This document shows positions 1 to 5,972 of a stretch of DNA of 13,327 nucleotides, one piece after another. Position 1 is the first letter of the stretch; each line of letters starts with the position of its first letter. The notes beneath the pieces were generated by a model. That model was not told the origin of the DNA and did not search any database. It worked only from the letters and a program-made list of their open reading frames with translations. This DNA is from Sphingomonadaceae bacterium (lineage in GTDB: Bacteria; Pseudomonadota; Alphaproteobacteria; Sphingomonadales; Sphingomonadaceae): contig RFSU01000038.1 in NCBI GenBank assembly GCA_009923795.1, positions 1 through 13,327 on the forward strand, in the 5' to 3' direction. A program made the position numbers and the translations under genes.

Positions 1-136
1 TATTAAATAATATATTTGTTAATTCTATGGTCATGAAAGACCTGCCAATCGAAAATGCTCTTCCATCCAGCGAAAAATCTGCCCGTCGAAGACGAGGGAT
101 GAAGAAGCCACGTACAATGCCTATCGCTGGATAAAG

Positions 137-457
137 ATGATCCAGCTTTATCTTCATCGACACATGCTACTTAAAGACGATTTAGCCTATCAAGGTTTCG
201 ATATATTGCTAGCACTCGATGCGGCTCACTTTAGGGGGCAGAAGCTTTCTATTACGGATTTATCTGAAATGCTAAAAGGTTCACGGAAAGCGTTCATGGA
301 GGCAATTCAAAAGCTCGAAAAAGGGAAATTCATCATACGCAACATGGATGCCTATGAGAGAATAGAAAAAATCGACCTCACCCGAAAGGGCCTTAAAGTA
401 ATGCAGATTGGTTACCGGAAGCTTTTTAGAGCTTTAGATCTCCCAGCGAACGATTGA
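137..457 (+). CDS. MarR-like winged-helix DNA-binding protein, N-terminus probably missing
   Basis: The 106-residue product resembles the core of MarR-family regulators. An N-terminal helical part (residues 1-30) is followed by a helix-turn-helix region (about 39-66, with SITDLSEML and a recognition-like helix around SRKAFMEAIQKLE) and a short wing ending near LTRKG (81-85). Such proteins usually bind promoter DNA as dimers; the target here is unknown. The ATG at 137 is the first in this frame, but the frame is open from base 23 and the codons just before 137 read like protein (DEEATYNAYRW). An ATG at 27/33 opens a different frame that also looks coding. The gene may therefore have lost its true start through a one-base deletion. 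Base and codon use are more AT-rich than in all other genes here (ATA, CTA and TTA codons), suggesting transfer or weak selection. Family membership is a judgement from motif pattern, not a database match. Confidence 0.6.
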   Translation: MIQLYLHRHMLLKDDLAYQGFDILLALDAAHFRGQKLSITDLSEMLKGSRKAFMEAIQKLEKGKFIIRNMDAYERIEKIDLTRKGLKVMQIGYRKLFRALDLPAND

Positions 458-497
458 TGGGAGCGATGTAAAAGCCAGATACCGCATTAAAAACAGA

Positions 498-581
498 TGG
501 TGCCCCTGGCCGGACTCGAACCAGCACTCCAAAGGAACTCGATTTTGAGTCGAGCGCGTCTACCAATTTCACCACAGGGGC
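498..581 (-). tRNA. tRNA-Leu (anticodon CAA)
   Basis: Read on the minus strand this is a complete class II tRNA of 84 bases including an encoded CCA end. The acceptor stem is GCCCCTG paired with CAGGGGC, followed by discriminator A and CCA (498-500). The D-arm contains TTGGTAGA. The anticodon stem CTCGA/TCGAG holds the loop CTCAAAA, giving anticodon CAA (545-547), which reads UUG. A long variable arm follows, then the T-arm GCTGG-TTCGAGT-CCGGC. The long variable arm, the A discriminator and the anticodon all agree with tRNA-Leu. Its 3' end faces the AT-rich left part of the window. Confidence 0.97.
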
Positions 582-594
582 ACAAAACCAGGAC

Positions 595-623
595 CGTCTA
601 GCCTAGCATTTGAGGTGAAGCAA
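595..623 (-). promoter_or_regulatory. Possible promoter of tRNA-Leu
   Basis: On the minus strand TTGCTT (618-623) and TAGACG (595-600) are 17 bases apart and would start transcription near base 588, just before the tRNA 5' end. Each hexamer matches the sigma-70 consensus at only about three of six positions, so this is a weak guess supported mainly by position. The rest of 582-720 shows no gene. It contains an AT-rich patch (about 650-668, with GATAAT at 661-666) that may belong to the promoter of the following plus-strand gene, but no well-spaced -35 element is evident. Confidence 0.25.
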
Positions 624-720
624 GATAGTCCTGCTGGCACGCATACAAAATGGATATTTTGATAATTTTCAAGATCAAGCCGGGGTCAGTTGCATCCTGC
701 AATCATGCGCCCCACATAGA

Positions 721-1026
721 ATGGGAATGTTGCGCACAATCTGGAAATCCCTCCTTCAGCAGCCTTTGGTTCGCCTGATCCTTTTGGGCGCTGGCCTGAT
801 CTGCATTTTACTTGCGCCGCTGCTGTCTCCATTGCCGGGGCCTGGCGGAACCCTGCTCTTTGCCGTTGGCCTTGGCCTTGTTCTGCAAACCTCTGCTTGG
901 GCCCGACGGCGCTATGTGAGGTTCAAGCGCCGCTATCCACGCCCGGGACATTGGGTTGATTGGGGACTGCGCCGTGCCAGCTATAAACGGCGGCGCGCCC
1001 GCAAGAAACAGTCATCAGACGATTGA
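721..1026 (+). CDS. Small PGPG-motif inner-membrane protein of unknown function
   Basis: A 101-residue protein with one or two hydrophobic segments: about 16-36 (LVRLILLGAGLICILLAPLL) and 42-56 (GGTLLFAVGLGLVL). They are separated by a tight PLPGPGG turn (38-43). The C-terminal half is strongly basic (many Arg and Lys, residues 61-97) and should lie on the cytoplasmic face. The PGPG turn between hydrophobic segments is typical of a family of small transmembrane proteins named after that motif; no function is established to my knowledge. A second ATG six bases downstream (727) is an alternative start, and neither has a strong ribosome binding site. The gene is followed directly by an intrinsic terminator, so it is probably transcribed separately from rpmH. 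Confidence in the gene is good; the family name is a tentative recognition. Confidence 0.75.
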   Translation: MGMLRTIWKSLLQQPLVRLILLGAGLICILLAPLLSPLPGPGGTLLFAVGLGLVLQTSAWARRRYVRFKRRYPRPGHWVDWGLRRASYKRRRARKKQSSDD

Positions 1027-1049
1027 CTCTTGCAGATGATCCCCCTAAT
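1023..1049 (+). promoter_or_regulatory. Possible rpmH promoter overlapping the upstream stop codon
   Basis: TTGACT (1023-1028) matches five of six bases of the -35 consensus and overlaps the stop codon of the preceding gene. CCTAAT (1044-1049) matches the last four bases of a -10 element at a short 15-base spacing. Transcription would start near 1056, upstream of the terminator hairpin, placing that hairpin in the rpmH leader. The -10 is poor, so this is speculative. Confidence 0.25.
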
Positions 1050-1063
1050 CGCCCCTTCGACAG

Positions 1064-1095
1064 AGCCGCCCCTGTTTGGCGGCTTTTTCTTTTTT
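1064..1095 (+). terminator. Intrinsic terminator between the PGPG protein gene and rpmH
   Basis: AGCCGCC (1064-1070) pairs perfectly with GGCGGCT (1078-1084) around the 7-base loop CCTGTTT. A T-rich tract follows (1084-1095, eleven T in twelve bases). This is a textbook Rho-independent terminator for the upstream small membrane protein gene. It ends only 24 bases before the rpmH start codon, so it may also act as a leader attenuator. Confidence 0.85.
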
Positions 1096-1106
1096 GATTT
1101 TGTTTT

Positions 1107-1111
1107 GAGGG
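1107..1111 (+). promoter_or_regulatory. Ribosome binding site of rpmH
   Basis: GAGGG lies 8 bases before the rpmH ATG (1120), an ideal spacing, but only 1 base before the ATG at 1113 that opens the overlapping rnpA frame. The site therefore favours rpmH and argues against efficient direct initiation at 1113. Confidence 0.7.
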
Positions 1112-1112
1112 C

Positions 1113-1577
1113 ATGAGCGATGAAGCGCACCTTCCAGCCGAGCAACCTTGTCAGGGCTCGTCGTCACGGTTTCCGGGCTCGCATGGCGACCGTAGGCGGC
1201 CGCGCCGTCATCCGGGCGCGTCGCGCCCGCGGCCGCAAGAAGCTTTCGGCCTGATCATCCTGAATAAGCGGTCAGACTTTCTGGCCTCCAATAATGGGAA
1301 ACGGGCTGCCTCTGGCGGCCTCGTTTTGCTTGTCCGCGATCGGGCAGATGGGAACCCGCAAATACGGGTTGGCTTTACTGTCACAAAAAAGATCGGAAAC
1401 GCGGTTATCCGAAATCGGATGAAACGCCGTTTTAGAGAAATTGCCCGCGCCGCCCTGCCAGATCATGGTATCGCAGGCGCCGATCATGTCATTATTGGCC
1501 GGGCAAGCGGGGTCGAGCGGGATTTTGCTGCCCTTCAAAAAGACTTAGACCGGGCTCTACGGATGGTTGCTGGCTAG
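1113..1577 (+). CDS. rnpA: Ribonuclease P protein component
   Basis: The protein cofactor of RNase P, which works with the catalytic RNA to remove 5' leaders from precursor tRNAs. The conserved core begins around NKRSDFLA (residues 51-58 of this frame) and includes the hydrophobic strand GLVLLVRD, RVGFTVTKKIGNAVIRN and the basic RNR signature RNRMKRRFREIAR (100-112). From about base 1251 the core is 108 residues, close to the usual 110-125. The start is unusual. The only ATG, GTG or TTG in frame upstream of the core is the ATG at 1113, giving 154 residues whose first 46 are simply rpmH read in another frame. The alternative is a CTG at 1251 that overlaps the rpmH stop (CTGA), or a CTG at 1260, with translation coupled to rpmH. 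The coordinates give the longest conventional frame; the mature N-terminus is unresolved. The stop is directly followed by the yidD start (TAGATG). Confidence 0.9.
   Translation: MSDEAHLPAEQPCQGSSSRFPGSHGDRRRPRRHPGASRPRPQEAFGLIILNKRSDFLASNNGKRAASGGLVLLVRDRADGNPQIRVGFTVTKKIGNAVIRNRMKRRFREIARAALPDHGIAGADHVIIGRASGVERDFAALQKDLDRALRMVAG
1120..1254 (+). CDS. rpmH: 50S ribosomal protein L34
   Basis: A 44-residue, very basic protein beginning MKRTFQPSNLVRARRHGFR and ending in a run of Arg/Lys (ARGRKKLSA). It matches bacterial L34 along its whole usual length of about 44-46 residues. L34 binds 23S rRNA in the large ribosomal subunit. The start is fixed by the conserved MKRT N-terminus and a GAGGG ribosome binding site 8 bases upstream. 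It heads a compact plus-strand cluster with rnpA, yidD, yidC and engB, an arrangement conserved in many bacteria near the replication origin. The entire gene lies out of frame inside the longest open frame of rnpA, which begins at 1113. A terminator-like hairpin ends 24 bases upstream. Confidence 0.98.
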   Translation: MKRTFQPSNLVRARRHGFRARMATVGGRAVIRARRARGRKKLSA

Positions 1578-1787
1578 ATGGCAAAGCTTCTCATTTGGCT
1601 GGCGCGGATGTGGCAATGGGGCCCTTCTGCCATTTTACCGCCCACATGCCGCTATCAACCCTCATGTTCGGCCTATGCAATTGAGGCATTGAGGCGCTAT
1701 GGCGCTGTAAGAGGAAGCTGGCTTGCTGTGCGACGTATCCTGCGCTGCCACCCATGGGGCGGACAGGGCTATGATCCAGTGCCATGA
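1578..1787 (+). CDS. yidD: Membrane protein insertion efficiency factor YidD
   Basis: A 69-residue protein with the family hallmarks: PPTCRYQPSCSAYAIEAL (21-38) and the C-terminal RCHPWGGQGYDPVP (56-69), including the three conserved cysteines (24, 30, 57). YidD is a small, membrane-associated protein encoded between rnpA and yidC in many bacteria. It is thought to help insertion of membrane proteins by YidC and Sec. The ATG directly follows the rnpA stop with no gap, so translation is probably coupled. The gene lies 18 bases before yidC. Length and motifs are normal. Confidence 0.97.
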   Translation: MAKLLIWLARMWQWGPSAILPPTCRYQPSCSAYAIEALRRYGAVRGSWLAVRRILRCHPWGGQGYDPVP

Positions 1788-1805
1788 CCAATTTGGGGAA
1801 CTGAC

Positions 1806-3536
1806 TTGAACGAGAATCGTAACTTCGTGATCGCCATATTGCTGTCCGGCCTTGTGCTGTTCGGCTGGACATTGCTTGGCGAAAAGCTTTTCCCACCGTC
1901 AAAGGCACCTGCCACGGTTGCGGCCCCTGCTGGAAGTGCAGGAACATCTGGCGCGCCTGCCCAAGCCGCTGTGGCCAAGCCAAGGGACGTAAATGTCGCC
2001 CTTGCGGAAACGGGCCGCGTTCTCATTGAAACCCCGAAAGTCAAAGGGTCCATCAATTTAAAGGGTGCGCGCCTCGATGACCTCATCCTGCCGCTCCACA
2101 CCGTCAGCTTGGATAAAAATTCTGGCCCAGTGCGCATCTTGTCCCCCGCGGGGACGGAGCATAGCCAATTTGCAGGCTTTGGCTGGACAGGAAGCGGGCC
2201 CAATCTGCCCAATGCTGACACCATCTGGGCCACGAGCAGCGGTAAGCTGACACCCCAATCGCCGATCACGCTCAGCTGGGATAATGGCCAAGGTCAGTTG
2301 TTTCAGATCAAGCTATCCATTGATGAAAACTTCATGTTTTCGGCTGAACAGACCGTCACCAATAAGGGGGCAGGTCCTGTTGCCATTCGCCCCTATGGTT
2401 ATATCAACCGAGGCTATGCGACCGTTGGCAAAACCAGCAGCCTCGCCGGGCCAAGTCATGATGTGGACAGTTGGACGATCCATGTCGGCCCAATTGCGAC
2501 TTTCGACAATGCGACCAATTATGAGGTGAACTATCCCGATCTTGATGAAGCAGGTCCCACTGGCTCCCGCTTTAAATCTACGGGCGGCTGGTTGGGCTTT
2601 GGCGATACCTATTGGCTAACAGCGCTTGCACCAACGCAAACAGCACATATTGACGCAGGCTTCCGCAAGGATGGCGGCAGCTATCAGGCGGATTACGCGC
2701 TCGATTCTGTCATTGTGGCCCCAGGCCAGAGCAACAAGGCCAAAACCCATTTCTTTGCAGGCGCAAAGGAAGTGCCGGTGCTTGATGGCTATATGGACAC
2801 GCTTGGCATTCAACAGTTCGGCAATGCCATTGACTGGGGCTGGTTCAAGATGTTTGCCAAGCCAATCTTCTATCTCCTCGATGCCTTGTTCAAATTTTCC
2901 GGCAATTTCGGCGTTGCGATCATCTTGCTCACCCTGATCGTGAAAACGGTGATGTTCCCCATTGCGCAGCGGCAATTTTCTTCCATGGCGGCCATGCGCA
3001 TTGTCCAGCCGAAAGTGAAGGAAATCCAAGAACGTTATAAGGATGACCGCCAGAAGATGCAGCAAAGCATGATGGAGCTGTATCAGAAGGAAAAGATCAA
3101 CCCAATGGCGGGCTGCCTTCCAATCTTCATCCAGATTCCGGTTTTCTACGCGCTCTACAAGGCGTTGTTGCTAACCATCGAAATGAGGCACCAACCCTTT
3201 GTCCTTTGGATCAAAGATCTTTCTGCGCCTGATCCACTGACCCCGGTCAATTTGTTCGGCTTGCTGGATTTCACACCACCCAGCTTCATCGCGCTGGGCG
3301 TTCTGCCCATTCTGCTCGGCATCACCATGTATGTGCAGTTTAAGCTGAACCCTCCCCCTGCCGACCCTGTGCAGCAGCAGGTCTTTTCCATCATGCCGTG
3401 GATCATGATGTTCCTGATGGCCCCCTTTGCCGCTGGTCTTCAGCTTTACTGGGTGGTCAATAACGTTCTGACTATTGCCCAGCAAAAGCTGCTCTACAGC
3501 CGCCACCCGGCCATGAAGGAGCCGATCAAGAAGTGA
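1806..3536 (+). CDS. yidC: Membrane protein insertase YidC
   Basis: A 576-residue inner-membrane insertase that integrates and folds membrane proteins, alone or with SecYEG. The first transmembrane segment is at 7-24, followed by an Ala/Pro-rich linker (33-60) and a large periplasmic beta domain (about 65-325). The insertase core (346-565) contains LLTLIVKTVMFPIAQRQFSS, the coiled hairpin QPKVKEIQERYKDD, NPMAGCLPIFIQIPVFYALY and a C-terminal membrane pair ending QLYWVVNNVLTIAQQ. Where E. coli has the groove Arg, this protein has Lys380, which I believe is common in alphaproteobacteria. The start is a TTG at 1806, supported by GGGGAA about 6 bases upstream and by the typical N-terminus MNENRNFVIAILLSGLVLF. 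Its stop overlaps the engB start (GTGA). Length is normal for Gram-negative YidC. Confidence 0.98.
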   Translation: MNENRNFVIAILLSGLVLFGWTLLGEKLFPPSKAPATVAAPAGSAGTSGAPAQAAVAKPRDVNVALAETGRVLIETPKVKGSINLKGARLDDLILPLHTVSLDKNSGPVRILSPAGTEHSQFAGFGWTGSGPNLPNADTIWATSSGKLTPQSPITLSWDNGQGQLFQIKLSIDENFMFSAEQTVTNKGAGPVAIRPYGYINRGYATVGKTSSLAGPSHDVDSWTIHVGPIATFDNATNYEVNYPDLDEAGPTGSRFKSTGGWLGFGDTYWLTALAPTQTAHIDAGFRKDGGSYQADYALDSVIVAPGQSNKAKTHFFAGAKEVPVLDGYMDTLGIQQFGNAIDWGWFKMFAKPIFYLLDALFKFSGNFGVAIILLTLIVKTVMFPIAQRQFSSMAAMRIVQPKVKEIQERYKDDRQKMQQSMMELYQKEKINPMAGCLPIFIQIPVFYALYKALLLTIEMRHQPFVLWIKDLSAPDPLTPVNLFGLLDFTPPSFIALGVLPILLGITMYVQFKLNPPPADPVQQQVFSIMPWIMMFLMAPFAAGLQLYWVVNNVLTIAQQKLLYSRHPAMKEPIKK

Positions 3537-4171
3537 CGGTTGATCTCGACGCGCTGGAAACCGCCCGGAAGATTTTTTCCGGGCCGATTTCCTTTCTAAA
3601 GTCGGCACCCGACCTCAAATTTCTGCCGGACCCGGTGGCGAATGAAGTGGCCTTTGCAGGCCGCTCCAACGTCGGAAAGTCGTCGCTGATCAATGCGCTG
3701 ACCAACCGCAATGGCCTTGCGCGCACGTCCAATACACCGGGCCGCACGCAGGAGTTGAACTTCTTCGACGTGGGGGAGCCCTTGCGCTTCCGCCTTGTCG
3801 ATATGCCCGGCTATGGCTTTGCCGAAGCGCCCAAAGATGTGGTCAAGAAATGGCGCTTTCTGGTCAATGATTTTCTGCGCGGACGTCAGGTTCTCAAACG
3901 CGCGCTGGTTCTGATCGATAGTCGGCATGGCATTAAGGATGTCGACCGCGATATAATGGACATGCTCGATGCCGCTGCCGTCAGCTACCATCTCGTGCTG
4001 ACGAAATCGGACAAGATAAAGGCCTCTGCCTTGGCAGAAATCTTGGCCCAAACAGCAGAAGAAGGGCGCAAGCGCCCGGCTGCCCATCCGCACATCATCC
4101 CGACCTCAAGCGAAAAGGGCATGGGCCTGCCGGAACTGCGGGCGGCGATCATGGACGCGATCAACGAATAA
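3533..4171 (+). CDS. engB: Ribosome biogenesis GTP-binding protein EngB (YihA/YsxC)
   Basis: A 212-residue TrmE-Era-type GTPase needed for large-subunit assembly. Visible GTPase motifs are G1 GRSNVGKS (43-50), the switch region around TSNTPGRTQELN (65-76), G3 DMPGYG (90-95), G4 TKSD (157-160) and G5 TSS (191-193). Gly-Tyr-Gly after G3 and the TPGRTQ stretch are characteristic of this family. The GTG start overlaps the yidC stop in GTGA, so translation is likely coupled. The family usually has about 195-215 residues, so the length is normal. Its position after yidC is conserved in alphaproteobacteria and groups it with L34 and RNase P as a growth-linked cluster. Confidence 0.97.
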   Translation: MTVDLDALETARKIFSGPISFLKSAPDLKFLPDPVANEVAFAGRSNVGKSSLINALTNRNGLARTSNTPGRTQELNFFDVGEPLRFRLVDMPGYGFAEAPKDVVKKWRFLVNDFLRGRQVLKRALVLIDSRHGIKDVDRDIMDMLDAAAVSYHLVLTKSDKIKASALAEILAQTAEEGRKRPAAHPHIIPTSSEKGMGLPELRAAIMDAINE

Positions 4172-4183
4172 AAGGGCAAGGCG

Positions 4184-4855
4184 ATGCTTAAGCTCATCAT
4201 CGGCAACAAAGTCTATTCCAGCTGGTCTTTGCGCGGCTGGCTTGCGGTGCGCCAGTCCGGCCTGCCCTTCGAAGAAGTCGTTGTGTCCATGTATGATGAC
4301 GCCTGGCCCGAACGCCGGATGCAGCCCGATATCCGCCCCTCTGGCGGCAAGGTGCCCATCCTTTGGGATGGCGACCATCCCGTCTGGGACAGTTTGGCGC
4401 TGATTGACTATCTCAATGACATTAGCGGCGGAGACAAGTTCTGGCCAGCAGACCACCCTGCCCGTGCCATGGCGCGGTCCATAGCGGCTGAAATGCATTC
4501 CAGCTTCATGGCACTGCGGCGTCAGCATCCGATGAATACCCGGCATGTCTATGTCCCTGCCCCGCTTGACCCAGAGGTGGAGCAGGACCTGGCCCGAATC
4601 ACCCAACTTTGGTGGGATGCGCGTGACGCGTTTGGCGCAGACGGCGCGTTTCTCTTTGGGGAATTTGGCGCGGCAGACATTATGTTTGCGCCCGTCATCA
4701 CACGGTTGGTGACCTATTCCATCCCCGTCCCCGATGATGCCCGCACCTATATGAATGCGGTTCTCGCCCATCCCTTCATGCAAGATTGGGCAAAGGGTGC
4801 GCGCGAGGAAGAGTGGATTATCCCGCGCTTTGAACGCACAGAACAGGGCGCGTGA
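4184..4855 (+). CDS. Glutathione S-transferase family protein
   Basis: A 223-residue protein with a thioredoxin-like N-terminal domain (about 1-80) and an all-helical C-terminal domain (about 90-215). The N-terminus LIIGNKVYSSWSLRGWLA places a Ser (12 or 13) where catalytic Ser is found in zeta/theta-like GSTs. The cis-proline motif is GGKVPIL (54-60, Pro58), and DSLALIDYL (69-77) is the glutathione gamma-glutamyl binding region. The IGNK.YSSWSLR signature is typical of a bacterial GST subgroup sometimes annotated as maleylacetoacetate isomerase-like. The substrate cannot be told from sequence. The ATG has an AAGG site just upstream (in AAAAGGGCAAGG), 12 bases after the engB stop. One base separates its stop from the dapE start, so it is probably co-transcribed with both neighbours. 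Confidence 0.92.
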   Translation: MLKLIIGNKVYSSWSLRGWLAVRQSGLPFEEVVVSMYDDAWPERRMQPDIRPSGGKVPILWDGDHPVWDSLALIDYLNDISGGDKFWPADHPARAMARSIAAEMHSSFMALRRQHPMNTRHVYVPAPLDPEVEQDLARITQLWWDARDAFGADGAFLFGEFGAADIMFAPVITRLVTYSIPVPDDARTYMNAVLAHPFMQDWAKGAREEEWIIPRFERTEQGA

Positions 4856-4856
4856 C

Positions 4857-5972
4857 ATGACGGACGCACTTGACCTGACCAAGCGACTTATCGCGGCCCC
4901 TTCCGTAACGCCCGCGCGCGGAGACGTCTTCGATGTGCTGGAATCCGCGCTGACACCGCTTGGCTTTGACGTGGATCGCTTCATTTGTGGCGACGCTCCC
5001 GATGGGCCGGTTGAGAACCTCTTTGCCACGCGCGCTGGCACGGGCGACAGACGGCATTTCGCCTATGCAGGCCATCTTGATGTCGTCCCTCCCGGCGACG
5101 GTTGGACGAGCGATCCCTTCACGCCAGATGTCCGGGGCGATTTGCTCTATGGGCGCGGTGCCGTCGATATGAAGGGCAGCATTGCCGCCTTTGTCGCGGC
5201 CATTCCGCCGACAAGCGCAGGACGTATCAGCCTGATCATCACGGGCGATGAAGAAGGCCCGGCTGTTTTTGGTACCGTCGCGTTGATTGACCATATGAAA
5301 GCGCGGGGCCTTCTGCCTGATCTCTGCCTTGTCGGTGAGCCGACATCGGTCAATCGGCTGGGCGACATGATGAAGATCGGGCGGCGCGGTTCCGTCAATA
5401 TCTGGATCACTGTGCCCGGCACACAGGGGCATGTCGCTTATCCGCATCTGGCGGACAACCCCATTCCCCGGCTGGTGCGCGCCTTGTCGCGCATTGAGGC
5501 GATTGTGCTCGATGATGGAACCGATTGGTTCCAGCCGTCCAATATCGAGGTGACCGATCTTGAGGTGGGCAATAAGGCGACCAATGTCATTCCCGCCCTT
5601 GCCAAAGCCCGCCTCTCCATCCGCTTCAACGATCTCCATACGGGCCAGGGACTGGCCGATCGCATCCGTGCCATCGTGCTGGAAGAGGCGCCCAATGCTG
5701 AGGTAGAGGCCCGCATATCGGGCGAAGCCTTTTTAACGCCGCCGGGGGAATTGAGCGCGCTTGTTTCCGCCGCTGTCAAAAGCGTAACGGGGATAGAGCC
5801 GGAGGCCTCCACAACCGGCGGAACCTCCGACGCGCGCTTCCTGTCAAAGCTTTGCCCAGTGGTGGAATTCGGCCTGCACAATGCCACCATGCACAAGCTG
5901 GATGAGGCAGTCACTATTCAAGATATTCGTTATTTAACAAATATTTATGCGACTATCCTAAATAAAATCTGA
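4857..5972 (+). CDS. dapE: Succinyl-diaminopimelate desuccinylase
   Basis: A 371-residue M20-family metallohydrolase that converts N-succinyl-LL-diaminopimelate to LL-diaminopimelate and succinate in lysine and peptidoglycan precursor synthesis. The di-zinc site is visible: AGHLDVVPPGDGW (His73, Asp75), YGRGAVDMKGS (Asp104), TGDEEGPAVFGT (Glu132/Glu133), GEPTS (Glu161) and the C-terminal LHNATMHKLDE (His346). GGTSDARF is a further family motif. I chose the ATG at 4857, one base after the GST stop, because it gives the normal DapE N-terminus (MTDALDLTKRLIAAPSVTP) and length. An upstream in-frame ATG at 4755 would add 34 residues inside the GST gene and is not believable. The 3' end overlaps the opposing Smr gene by 28 bases with no terminator between. 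Confidence 0.97.
   Translation: MTDALDLTKRLIAAPSVTPARGDVFDVLESALTPLGFDVDRFICGDAPDGPVENLFATRAGTGDRRHFAYAGHLDVVPPGDGWTSDPFTPDVRGDLLYGRGAVDMKGSIAAFVAAIPPTSAGRISLIITGDEEGPAVFGTVALIDHMKARGLLPDLCLVGEPTSVNRLGDMMKIGRRGSVNIWITVPGTQGHVAYPHLADNPIPRLVRALSRIEAIVLDDGTDWFQPSNIEVTDLEVGNKATNVIPALAKARLSIRFNDLHTGQGLADRIRAIVLEEAPNAEVEARISGEAFLTPPGELSALVSAAVKSVTGIEPEASTTGGTSDARFLSKLCPVVEFGLHNATMHKLDEAVTIQDIRYLTNIYATILNKI

Noticed and set aside
4755..4856. Upstream ATG at 4755 as the dapE start
   Set aside because: The added 34 residues would be encoded inside the 3' end of the GST gene and are absent from the usual DapE N-terminus. The ATG at 4857 follows the GST stop by one base.
4106..5041. Long minus-strand open frame of 311 codons opposite the GST gene and dapE
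   Set aside because: It lies entirely antisense to two clearly recognised genes, and its translation (many His, Arg and Gly, no motif) looks like a shadow of GC-rich coding sequence.
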